A stretch of DNA of 64,000 bases. It comes from Zygnema cylindricum. Lineage: Eukaryota; Streptophyta; Zygnematophyceae; Zygnematales; Zygnemataceae. Below are positions 32,601-43,446 of the stretch, one piece after another (within the stretch, counting starts at the first letter, position 1; the number at the start of each line of letters is the position of its first letter). A program made the translations under genes and the position numbers. Location: the NCBI GenBank assembly GCA_037447655.1, contig JBBHKE010002876.1, positions 122,489 to 186,488 on the forward strand. Direction: 5' to 3'. Under the pieces are notes generated by a model, which was given only the letters and a program-made list of their open reading frames with translations, searched no databases and was not told the DNA's origin.

Positions 32601-35600
32601 TTGTTATCCGTTACTTCGAGGCTCGGAAACTGCTGGACTTCTATTTGAATCGGCGTGGGCAAGTTTTTTCTTGAACTTGGTTATGTATGTCATGTCGTCC
32701 CATGTTATCGGCTCAATTTGGTACCTTGGAGGAGTGCAGGTGAGATTTGTTTTTGTTTAATGATCTATAGTCTTCCTTTTTATTTTGCGGTTGATGTAAC
32801 GATTTCAGTTTGTGCATTTATTTTGCCTGTTCAAGATTCTGTTTTTGTGATTCAAGCATAATCTGTACTAGCAATCTCTCACATTGTAATATTTACCTGT
32901 TGCTTGTAAAGATCATACATCTCTCTTGATGATAACGTTTATGAAATATAAATGACCCCTATCTCCCAGAATATAGCTCAAAGGCTTCCCTTCATCATCT
33001 TTCTGAATCTGTCCCTTCAAGAGGAGATTGTCACTTGTTCCCTAAAATATTTGCGCCAGACCCCTTTTCGTATGTTAATTCACGTTGTAACTACCAATTT
33101 CCAGATTCCACAATCCAGCAGTTAGCAACCTCCATTTCCAAGTTTCAATTTTGATCTCCAATATTGAATCGCCTACAGTGATTATCCAGCCTAAGTTCTC
33201 TTACCTATTTCAAATAAAAATCTCCTGTTTCCAGTTTCCAATTCCAATTTTAATTTCAATTCCCAAATTATCATAATGTTATACCTCCAATCATTCCAGT
33301 TCCTACGTCAATTTCCAAGCTACAGCAGAACCTTAACAATACTGCCTAATTCAATCACCACCATAATGACTTGCATAATTCAATACCTGCACCCGGGCCT
33401 GAGGTTGGGCCCATAGTTAAAACCCTGCTTAATTCAGTAACCTGTCTAATTCAATAACGACCCTTGTTCCCAAGAGAATTTTTTTAGAGAGGTTCTACTG
33501 TATTAGAATGTCTAACCTCCGATGTCCAATGTCCATTTTCTAAAATTCAGTCTCCATTGTTAAACTGCTCTCCATTGTTAAACTACTGCTTTCAACCGAT
33601 CTCCAGTGTCCCATTCTAATATTCAGTCTCCATTGTTAAACTGCTCCTTTCAACCGATCTCCAGTTTCCCATTCTAATATTCAGTCTCCATTGCTAAACT
33701 GCTCCTTTCAACCGATCTCCAGTGTCCCATTCTTTCTGTTGCAGAGATGGGATGCTTGTGCCACAAAAGCTTGCTCCGAAGCTTTGAATGGGACCGGCAA
33801 TTGTTTTTTCAGCTGCCCATATACTCAAACACACTACCTGCAAAATACGCAGTGGCTAAACTACTACCCAAATGCTTCAGATAATTCGACGACAATGAAA
33901 GACGTGATACAAAAGTCTTGTGATCCTCACTACGATTCACATTTCAGCTATGGCCTTTTCGGGCAAGCAATTCCTCTAGCATTGTACCAGGCACCATTCA
34001 GCAAATACATTTACTCGTTGCAATGGGGTTTTACGGTAAAGTTTGAAACAGCTTTTCTGTCTCTCCGTCTCTCTCTGTCTTTGTTTCTGTCACTCTGTCA
34101 TAGTGTCTTTGTCTATGTCTCCATCTGTCCCGCCCTCCCCTCTCTGTCTCCCTTGCATTCAATGTTTCAATTGTAGAAACTACCTTGTTATTATTGTTTT
34201 TTCTGTTTTTGACTGACAACCACAGCTCATCTGATGTTGCTGCAGCAAATCTCTACCCTTGGAGGAAATCAAGTTCCGAGTTATTTTATTCCTGAGGTTT
34301 TGTTTATGCTTACAATCACTGCAGGAGGTTTGCTTTTGTTCGCTGTTTTAATCGGTAACATTCAGAGTTTTCTACAATCACTTACTCGCAGGTAAGTGAA
34401 AGCAAAAAATGTGGATATGTTTGTTTCAAGCAGTGAATCGGTTCACTATTTTTTGAAAACATCAGGTTCAGTTTAATGTTTGAGTTTGTTTGTTTGTTTC
34501 TGTTCCGGACTTGGAATTTATGGTTTGATCTTTGTTTGTTTATCTTTTTGTTTTGATTTTTTCTGACTCAGAGGTTTCAATCTGGTTTTTGAACGTGTTT
34601 GTGCCGTTCCCACTTAGTAAGGCTTGTATATTGTTTTTTTTGGAGTAATTTCCATGTATTTGATGAAAAGCGCCAGATAAACTGTCCGAATATTGACTAT
34701 CTCTTTGCCAGAATTAAATTTGTCCGAAAACATGGACAAAAATAGTCCATGTTTTTTGTCTCAAAAAAATAGTTTTTTGTTACAGAACCTGAAGTTCAAC
34801 CATTTGATATGAACTTAAATATGCCTTTCGCGGTTAAACTAGAATTTTGGTATTGCTACTCGTTTTATCAGAGTTGTCTGTTTCTCTTTCAGCTGTTTGT
34901 AAAAAAAATTATCTGTTGCTTTGACTTGGAATATGTTTATAATTATAAACCTTTACAAAAACCCTTTAGTTTTATGGAATGTTGAAAACCCGCATGAACC
35001 TGTAGATATTGGATATTAGACTTACCTGGTAGAAATGCCAAAATTATCCGTAATAACATGTAAAAAACCGTTCCGTCTTATGAAAATCTGGAGGGTAATC
35101 TGGAGGAAACTGGAGGATGAGCTTTGTAAATCATTTTGAAGTCAATCTCATACAAAATCTTGTTGATTGCGGTAATCTTTTGGTGCGATTTTTGGACAGA
35201 ACTTTTGACTATCAGCTTCAAAGGAGGGATGTGGAGAACTGGATGAGTCGCAGGAATCTTCCGAATCATCTGGCAAAGTGAGATGTTTATATATTTGTAT
35301 AGCACTTTTGTGATAACTTCCCTTCTTGTTTCTCCGCCTCCCCATTCCCTCCCCCTCCCTCTCTCCCTCCCCCACCTGCCCCTTCCCCTCCCTCTACCCC
35401 ACTCTCCCTCTCCCTCCCCTTCGCCCTCCCCCTTGCCCTGGACCTGGCCCTCGCCCTTGTCCCCGCTCTTGCCCTCGCCCTCCCCCTTCCCTGCCCCCCG
35501 CCCTTGCCCTCTCTCCCTCTCCCTTTCTCTCCTTCTCCCTTTCTCTCTTTCCTCACCTCTCTCTCAAGTATTTCGTGCAATTAAATCAATTAAATCAGAA

Positions 35601-38600
35601 TGTTTCTTTTTCCTCGTTTTATTTGATGTGGTGTTTGACTTACTGTGGTCAACATGTATGATAAACAAGATCTTGAATATGTGATGCTAAATAGAGTAGG
35701 TCTTTTGGGCATATTCATTCTTTTTTTTCAAACTTAACTAATAGTTATTTGCTTATAATGGTACAAATTTTTTGTTTTTTTCTGCAGGCGAGTGAGGAAA
35801 CTGGGAAGGCTCCAATGGTCGGCCAATCGGGGAGTTGATGATAACGAGATTTTGGATATGTTATCCGAAGATTTGCAACGTGACATTCGTAGATTCTTGT
35901 GTCTCGACCTTATTTCTAAGGTGAGCTTTGTTTTTTCTTTGGGACGGAGGGAGGGACTGATATATTGACGCGTTATATCTTATTGAAATTGACGGGCCCC
36001 TGTGAAAGACAAACGGGTATGTTAAATGACTCTAGTCCTGCACTTTTGTGAAAATAGTTGGAAAGGATAAGTTTGTACAGTTTAGATAGGAGATGTGGTA
36101 CAAATAGTCATCTGTCAGCATTTGTCGATTTTTCCTCTGTGGGAAACCGTTCCCATTTTCACTTTGTTTTTTTCGACAAAACTTTACTTTGCAATCATAT
36201 GAGGGCACTAAGATTGTTTACATCAATCTGGGTTTAATGGTGTGGATTTTTATAATCGAGCTAGTATGATTTAGGGTCAGTTGAAGGGCTTCAAAAGAAG
36301 TACTACCTTTTCTGTATGTTCTGCGATGTTTTTCTGTTGTACATTTTAGTTTTTGTGTTGTCCAAAATCAAAGACAATGCACTGTACTTCGGCCGGCTCT
36401 TTTTTTTCCGTTGGAAGAAGACAACAGAAAGTCAACTGCTAAAAATATGTTGCCACGTTATCAATCAATTGAAACAAGAGATTGCGTGGATTTAAGAACT
36501 GTAAGATATTGGAAATTGGTATGGATGGTAAACTAATTTAGGAATGCTGCATTTAGTGTTCTAGGGAGGTCCATACATGTGTTTCAAAGGAATTGCACTA
36601 TCGAAATTTACCTCCTTTTGGGTGGGTAATCATACAGTTGTGTGAGTAGCCGTACGTATGATTACTTACACAAGTTTGCACTTGTGTTTAACCAGAAAAC
36701 AAAATTATATTTCCGGATTGAAATTTATACTGTTGTGTATCGGCAAAAAAATTATTGTGATAACACCGATACCAATAGTTATCGGTTTTCGAACGGTCAG
36801 AGGTCCCGATATATCGGTCTGAGACCAACAAATTCCTTATCGGCGATAACTTAAAAATATAGTACGCATACAATATTACTTTATAATATACTGTATTATA
36901 TTATTGACTTTATATAGCGTGGCATGCCACGTATAGGAATCTGTTCCGTATTCTGTTTAACTGAAGTTCATTACGGACAGCGCAGCACGTAAACGTTGAC
37001 AAATTTAAAACAATAGTTTATAGTTCTAAAACTATATTACCGAAACGAAAAAATTAAATTACGTTGTAAATTTGTAAAATCAAACTTTTTCAAAAACCAG
37101 ACGAACAGACAAACAGAGCAGACGAACAAGTCTGTTTGACTGCCGCCATTTACTGCCACCATCTTCTGAAAATTATGTAACCAGGCAGCACTTATTTTTT
37201 CCCGAAATCGGGGGGAAGGGGGTCCGCGTCGCGTCCGGGGAATAACCCGTACAGTTGAGTGTACTAGCCGTATTAGCTGTACGGTCCGTACAATTATCGC
37301 CAATAGTTATCGATATCGGTGTTATCGCCGATAGACATTATCGGTTGTTTATCGGCGATAACACCGATGTCGATATATCGTGCCAATTTATCGATTATCA
37401 GCAACCCAAAAAAAGGCCCATATCGGTTATCGGCAAATCCTTGCCGATACACAGCACTAGGAATTTCCCTATTAGTGTGGGATGCACGAATTTCCAATCC
37501 ACTCTTATGTCCATCCAGATTTATTACCGCGACAGCTGTAGTTAAAATGTAGATAATTTTATACCAGAATTTTAGTGTCAAGTCCGACTTTTTTCTTGTA
37601 TCTTCCCTTGCCCTCGCCCTCTCCCTTCCCCTTGCCGTTTCTTTTTTACTTTCTCTTTCCCTTTCCCTTTCCCTTTCCATTTTCGTTTAACTTACTTATT
37701 TCCAATTTCTTTTCTTTCTTTTTCGCAATTGCAGTCGGAACTTTTCCAAGCCATGGACGATGCAGTGAAAGACACGATTTGTCGAAGAATGATCCATCGC
37801 ATATATACCGCGGGAACCGTAATCATCCACAAAGGGGAACTTGTGGATCGAATTTTCTTTGTGCGAAAAGGTTCTCTTCAAGGATCTTCTTCTACACGAT
37901 TGCAGTCTGTGCACGAGCCGAAAATTAGGGAGGGAGATGTGTTTGGGGAAGAGCTTTTAATAGCATATTTGGAGCTAGGTGACACTCAACAGCAAGGAAG
38001 AATGCGTCGCGTCCATTCAGGTCCTTACTGGCTTCAAATTTGTTTACTGGTTTTTCGGTTTTTATTTCACTTTTTACTTTTTTTATCTGCTCTTCATTAC
38101 TTTGTCTTCCATCCGAGTTTCTGCGAGATTTCAATTTTTCCTACTACTTTTTCTTTTTTCGCTAGTTTACTTTTCAACTAGTAAATTCGTTCCGGACTTT
38201 CAAGACTGACCTGAATTGATTCCGGTTTTTAATTTGACCCAAGTTCTTTGTTTTAATACTGGACCAGCTCAATTTGTCTGCTGCAGGTCTCTCCTTAAGC
38301 TTTGGAAAGGCCGGTGTGGACATATTACCTCGTTCCGAACGTGAGATTATGTGTATAGAAAATGTGGAAGGCTTTACTTTGGAGGCTTCTGACGTGGAAT
38401 TTATCTGCAAACAGTTTAAGACCAGTTTTGCTCGAAATGAGAAGGTCCAACGGGCTCTAAAGTAAGTGTTTTTTTGCAAGTATTTTTCTTCCTCGTAGTT
38501 CTCTTCTGTAGTTTTTTAGTTTTGCTTGAAATGAGAGTGTCCAACTGGCTCTTAAGTAAAGTGTCTTTTTTCAAATATTTTCCTTTCGCTAAGTCCTCTC

Positions 38601-39280
38601 CTTTAATTTTCTTAGTATGTTGTCTTGCAAATCAGTTTCATTGATTCAACATTTTTGTGGCTTACCAAGACCAACAGAAATAAAACGATTAGGATTTTAT
38701 TTTATTAATTTTTGGGCGAGGGGGAGTTGTTTCATCACAGGAGGAATGATGCACAGTCACATTATGGATTTTACTGTTTCTTGTCTTTTTCTTAGAACTC
38801 ATGTCACAATTTTTCTAAGATGTAACTCTTTTTTTCTTTCATGATTGAATGGATACCTGAAGTTCGAATTTTCGTCAACTTTTTGAAATTTATTCTCCGG
38901 ACTTCTTTCAGATTTGTTGTTTGCAATTCATTTAGTACCTCGTAGTTTTGCGCAACAATATTTTTGTTTTTCAATTGTAAAGATTCGATTCTCCTTGGTT
39001 CCTTAACTAATCAACACTTCCTTTTATCTGCAGCAAATGCTCCCATCTGAGACGTTCCCGTGCCGCAACGGCTATCCAACTGATATACCGTTACCATTTA
39101 CGGAGACGGTTGGGCATGAATCTGGAGCATGTGGAACTCGTTTTATCGCAAGGCTCGTATGGAAAAGCTGTCAAATTTGCTGCGGATAATCCAGGGAGAC
39201 AACTCGTTGTGCGCCTCAACTTGCCTAAGCCTCGACCACGCCATATCCATGGCTTAATGCCTTCACAACCTCCTAATTAA
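29642..39280 (+). CDS. Cyclic nucleotide-gated ion channel, CNGC19/20-like (group IVA type), 12 exons, 905 aa
   Basis: Plant CNGCs are tetrameric plasma-membrane cation (mainly Ca2+) channels regulated by cyclic nucleotides and calmodulin. The model by GT-AG sites and phase is: 29642-30304, 30631-30810, 31151-31249, 31510-31683, 32494-32739, 33745-34035, 34246-34391, 35201-35278, 35788-35920, 37735-38020, 38287-38461, 39034-39280 (TAA). An acidic N-terminus (about residues 18-27) precedes a CxxxxCxxC motif (C152, C157, C160), as in Arabidopsis CNGC20. S1 is about 256-279 and S2 about 290-314. S3-S4 (basic FPRIRRCYPLL) is about 355-412 and S5 about 424-451. The pore helix is QISTLGGNQVPSYF, with filter G-G-N at 557-559. 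S6 is LLLFAVLIGN. The C-linker contains RRDVENWMSRR. The CNBD has the GEELL phosphate-binding cassette, but Y replaces the usual W after it. An IQ motif (AIQLIYRYHLRRR) lies near 835. The ATG at 29642 was chosen over the in-frame TTG at 29630. No frame damage is seen. Confidence 0.9.
33541..33744. repeat. About 69-bp tandem repeat at the 3' end of CNGC intron 5
   Basis: The unit ttcagtctccattgttaaac then tgctcctttcaaccgatctcc and agtgtcccattctaata is present about three times. The last unit runs into the splice acceptor (ttctgttgcag) of exon 6. Because the units are pyrimidine-rich, they supply the polypyrimidine tract. Confidence 0.85.
35201..35278 (+). other. CNGC exon 8 (78 bp), C-linker exon
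   Basis: This small exon is bounded by ttggacag and aaagtgag and keeps phase 2 on both sides. It encodes the C-linker helix segment YQLQRRDVENWMSRRNLP, which matches the conserved RRRDVEQWMSHRRLP of plant CNGCs. Skipping it also keeps the frame (78 = 26 x 3), so an isoform lacking part of the C-linker is possible. Confidence 0.85.
35330..35565. repeat. Pyrimidine-rich low-complexity tract in CNGC intron 8
   Basis: A run of ccctcccc, ctctccctc and ccctcgccctt units. It makes spurious open frames on both strands. A similar shorter tract lies at 37605-37680 in intron 9. Confidence 0.9.
36731..37456. mobile_element. TATCGG inverted-repeat element in CNGC intron 9, 726 bp
   Basis: The terminal TGTTGTGTATCGGCAA (36731-36746) is matched at the other end by the reverse complement TGCTGTGTATCGGCAA (37441-37456), one mismatch. 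Both ends are rich in gataacaccgat / atcggtgttatc motifs. It lies in the largest intron (35921-37734). A partial copy is at 11252-11345. The terminal sequence looks hAT-like, but the 8-bp target duplication is not convincing. Confidence 0.6.
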
Positions 39281-40094
39281 CTTGTTTCATTACTTATTTA
39301 TTTATTTATTTATTTTATTCTCTTTCTTTCACATTTTCTTGAACCAAGTTTGCGTGTGACTCCATTATATCGTATTCAGGTAGATATCCACCTCGCATAT
39401 GCCAATTTTGGTGATATACTTAAACAAGATTTAGTGCGTAATTATTGGCATAAATGAATAGTAGTATTTCCCTTTTATGGTTTAGATACTACTGTTCATT
39501 ATCTTGTTTGATAGAAGTAGTGTAACCCTTTTTTCTGCTTATAATTGTTTGAGGTTTTTACGAGGACAAAATCTTCCTTTTATACCAAATACTGTCGAGG
39601 TTAGAAACTGGGCGTAAAAGGAAAAGGTTAAGGGGTTTTATATGTTGTGGGCTTCCTGATTACTTTTGTTGTTACTTTTCCATCTCAGTTAGGGTTTGTT
39701 GAGACGCTAATGGGCTGGACACATAATTTATGTACTGGCTAATTTCAATGAGTACAGTGTAAATTCTGGTAAATTTCTTTGGTTATTATATTGTTTTTTT
39801 GCTTTTCAATTTTTTCCCTATGCTTTTCGCTTTTGCTTTTAGGTTTTGGCTTTTTGCCTTTTTCTTTTTGCCCAGCAGGTGAAATTGGAGTATTATTTTT
39901 GTTTTTTCTTGCCGCTTGCACTTGATTTAAGCTGTTATGTCTCTTAAAGAAATCTGGTCCAAGACCTTTGTGTGATTAATATGAAACAATTTGTCGTTTC
40001 TTAATTGGTCCATGACCTGAGTATGACTTGCATCTCCATTGATGGACCGTCTTTTGAACTCGCCCGATGAAAAGGTTTTTAAGATATGTGAGAC
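39281..40094. other. CNGC 3' region, no gene seen
   Basis: AT-rich sequence after the stop codon with a run of ttta units at 39294-39315. It probably holds the 3' UTR and polyadenylation region. No open frame of interest was seen on either strand. Confidence 0.5.
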
Positions 40095-40096
40095 AT

Positions 40097-40367
40097 TGTT
40101 GAGCGTGCCTGATCAACGTGAGGGAAGGGCCCACAGCCCGGAGTCGTCGGCATCGGAGTCCTGCAAATAACCCCCAAATGCGAATGCTTCCCAGAATGAT
40201 GATCATGCCCCCTGCTACCCACACCCCTCACATAGAGATGCAAGGATAGGGAATATGGTTGAGCACAGGGGGAAGGCGAAAGTTATCCTCTCCCCCTTTA
40301 TTCCCCCCCCCTCCCCCTGGCCGGGGAAAGGGATTTGGGTCTCGGTAATCAGGCTGATATCCCAATT
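40097..40367 (-). mobile_element. Extra partial copy of the gypsy LTR-adjacent sequence
   Basis: It aligns with 42769-43046 (gagcgtgcctgatcaacg to ggctgatatcccaattt) and sits directly outside the gypsy 3' LTR. The gypsy LTR is thus flanked on both sides by the same roughly 275-bp sequence in the same orientation. Confidence 0.7.
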
Positions 40368-40370
40368 TGT

Positions 40371-42765
40371 TGCTCCTACGAGAAGTCGATCGCACTTGTT
40401 CCCTCAAAACCCACTGTTCTGATCATAGGGGGTTTCAGTTTACTCCGTGCGGGTCACTCCGAAGCAAAGAGAACTCCAGATGAAGACACAAATGCACTAC
40501 CTCGTAGAAATATATATAGGTAATAGGATTGGCTTTCCTAATTCAACAATATCACCTTGTCCCAGAAAAGAGAATAAAAGAAAGAGAATGTGAAATATAG
40601 CGAAGCAAGCTTAATATACCCCAACAATAAACGACGACAGCGAAAGAAAGGCGATCCCTCTCCCGACAGTATCGTAAATAAGTATGGTGCTCCTTCAACC
40701 TCCGGGGTCCGCAGCTCGGAACCGGCTAGACTCTTCTCGGTTTCAAACAGCAAAAAGTCCAAAAATCACCCAAAAAGCAGATAGTGCCAACTACCCACCC
40801 GGACTGTGATTCCCACAAGAGACAGATCCAAAACCAAGATGGCAATAGAGTGAAACAAAACAAAGATTCTCCAAAAGAAGCTTTGTTGGATTTTATGAGA
40901 GTTTTCACAAGAGACAGTACTGAAAAGCAACCTGTCTCTTTCGACCCCAAGCGCCTTATACATCAAAGTTTATCAAATTGCAGGTCCAAAAGTCAAAGCT
41001 ATGCTGTTAACGAATGAGCGGCAAGCAAGTGTAATGGAACTGACGCAAGACAAAACAATCCGTACTACACTCGGGGGCAAAAAGTTCTGCTCCGGACTGC
41101 GGCTAGATCCGCGGCCGGAAGTAATTATTTGGTCCACTATTATGAGACAAAGTCCTGAAAAAGACACTAACTTGCCAAACTTTGACCTGACGTAATTAAT
41201 GGACCAAAGGTCAGCTGAGCCTGAACTAAATGAAATTCTATGGGCTCCATTGCCCACAGAATTCGCAGATCCAAAAGAAGCTAATCTAGATAGTGCCGAC
41301 TCCAAGTTGATATAAACCCAAATAAATGATCCCTTGATAATCAAAACCCCAATACAACTTCACCCCTGTGAAGATAAGACCTTGTGTGTGCTCAGTTCCA
41401 CCACAGAATGCAAAGCTTGAATATGTGTTTTGGACAGTATTCCCCACTTTGACTTTCCCACTGAATAAGTGCCACCCTGACACGCAAAAACCTCTGACCG
41501 ACTACACCCCTGTGTAGCCTAGAATCCCCTTAGTCAGCAGCAAAAAGAATTACTGAATTTGCTCACCCGAGCAGTAAGTTATGGCTGGTCAAAGATGACC
41601 TTTATAGTTACAAGCTCTCTTAGAGAGAGGTACCTAAATATCACTAAGTCTTGGTCTGCCTACTCACGACTACCTACTACTAAACCTTAGTCCAATAGGA
41701 ACACTATATAGTACAAGAAGATACAATGGGCGATGTACTTATTGTACGAGCATTGTACGACAAGGTCTACAAGGTGACACCTGTCAAATTGGAAGCCATG
41801 GTTACTCCCATCTTCTCTGGTATCAAATAATGTGGCGCCATGTGGCACCGCGTGACGCTATCTCTGTATGCCGCTAAAAGCTCACTTCGCGTGGCGGCTA
41901 TAATGCTGGCCGTCCGATCAAAACATATTTTACACGGTTCAGATTCGCGTATATGCAGGAATTGCTCCTTTTGGTTAGTCTGTTGTTAATTATGTATTCA
42001 TAAAACCAGTCATATGTATCGTTTCGATAACGCCTTATTGGTTAAGGCTTACCTCTAAAAATATAACCACAGACCATGGTTCAAAACTGGTCTACATCAG
42101 GTTTTGGTTATTTGTTAGTTTGTTAGAACTCTCTACTTCTACATTTATAAATACTTATTGTACCCCACATATGCCATCGTTGACTCTAAGCTATAGGTTA
42201 AAGCTAACGGCTATTAAGGATGATAGGTACTAGGATTAAATCCTGATTTTGGCAATCCTCTTTTGTTACAAACTACGAATCAGCCTATCCCCTTTAGACA
42301 GCCATGGCACTAGCACTCTCTTTGGTCTTCAATGACTGCAACAAGTATGGGGACCGGAGAGATTTGAGCAAGAAGCACGCTGCCTTTGTTGACTTACTCT
42401 ATTTATTTGTCCAATACAGACCTAGAAAATACATAAATTTCCAACACTAAATTCCTACTGACGACTAACAACATAATCTAGAAGCAAATCCGGAAAATTA
42501 CGTGGCTATCCACAATGTACCCCCCACAGGGGCTGGTGGAAATTGGTCCCATGTAACGGAATTGCTATCTTTGAGACGGTAGAACTTTGTCGCCCGGCTT
42601 CCGTTAGGCGTGTAATAAAGTGCGTTCCGCTCAGTTTAGGAAATACAAGGATCTCGTCCGACTTCGTGCACTCACCCCTCCGTACTCTGAAGACCATAGA
42701 GGATAAAAAGGGCCCGGAAATTCTTGGTGATATAAAGGTAGGCCTGAAAAGCATAGAGCTTGACA
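40371..42765 (-). mobile_element. Gypsy 3' LTR, interrupted by a solo copia LTR
   Basis: On the minus strand it begins TGTCAAGCTC at 42765 and ends GTAGGAGCA at 40371. It aligns closely with 59362-60538 once 41231-42447 and one ctaaa are removed (about 1173 vs 1177 bp). A purine-rich AAGAGGGGGGGAAA followed by TGGGATATC lies at 43046-43060, so the true LTR may begin about 280 bp further out; the 5' copy lacks that part. Confidence 0.75.
41231..42447 (-). mobile_element. Solo copia LTR, 1217 bp, TSD ctaaa
   Basis: On the minus strand it runs from TGTTGGAAATTTATG (42447) to GAATTTCA (41231). It is flanked by ctaaa at 41226-41230 and 42448-42452. The inner part (aaatccaaa-type gatctgc, cttggagtcggcac) shows it belongs to the element IV family. 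The paralogous gypsy LTR has a single uninterrupted ctaaa near 60223-60228, which is the empty site. A decayed B-box-like ggattaaatcc lies near 42236. Confidence 0.92.
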
Positions 42766-43098
42766 GCTGTCGAGCGTGCCTGATCAACGTGAGCGAACGG
42801 CCCACAACCCAGAGTTGTCAGCATCGGAGTCCTACAAATAACCCCCAAATGCGAATGCTTCCCAGAATGATGATCATGCCCACTGCTACACACACCCCTC
42901 ACATAGATATGCATGCAAAATAGGGGAGATGCTTGGACAGGGAATATGGTTGAGCACAAGGGGAAGGCGAAAACAATCCTCTCCCCCTTTATTACTCTTG
43001 GCTGGGGAAAAGGATTTGGGTCTCGGTAATCAGGCTGATATCCCAATTTCCCCCCCTCTTAGTCAACAGTGACTAAGATATAAAAACAATTACCCGCT
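42766..43098 (-). other. Gypsy sequence between pol and 3' LTR
   Basis: It is non-coding, with a short perfect inverted repeat cttagtca/tgactaag (about 43058-43077, loop acag) next to a C-run (minus-strand polypurine AAGAGGGGGGGAAA). The junction with the LTR is palindromic (cttgacagctgtcgag). Confidence 0.55.
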
Positions 43099-43323
43099 CT
43101 ATTCCCAGTTTGGACAAAACCAGGTGTTGGAGGGTAGAGGGTGTGGCTCCCAAGAGGAGGGGAGACAGGCTGAATTCCAACACTGACCGCATTGATTGCA
43201 CACCAATATGTCGTGTAGCTGAGAGGACTGAGGGCAAACTGATGAGCAGGAAGGAGGATCAGCAAAGTAAGTTAAGTGGAAAGTGGGTTTGTCTTCCAAT
43301 CCCCGAAGATGGCAAGGGGCCAC
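43099..43323 (-). pseudogene. Gypsy pol C-terminus: degenerate PHD-finger-like zinc motif
   Basis: Downstream of the integrase C-terminal fold (LILKVVQVSNKGVLTLEGKD and VAPCHL) the minus frame reads SCSSVC, then ILVCNQCGQCWNSACL, then NTWFCPNW and a stop (43099-43101). The spacing C-x2-C-x7-C, a hydrophobic stretch and W-F-C-P fits the second half of a C4HC3 PHD finger. The usual His is Asn and the last Cys is Trp. In PHD proteins the domain reads histone H3 tails; here it could have guided integration, as chromodomains do in chromoviruses. The fold assignment is from spacing only. Confidence 0.5.
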
Positions 43324-43446
43324 ATTGATCTAATTCTCTTTAATTCGTCGACCATCCTTTCCCTCCAATGTAAGAACCCCTTTGTTGGAGACTTGAACCA
43401 CTTTCAAAATTAGTCTCCCGGCAGAAATATCCATCGTGTCCTTCTT

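Noticed and set aside
37575-38209. Long plus-strand frames extending beyond CNGC exon 10
   Set aside because: They read through intron sequence (Phe/Leu-rich). The exon is bounded by ttgcag at 37734 and a GT donor at 38021 with consistent phase.
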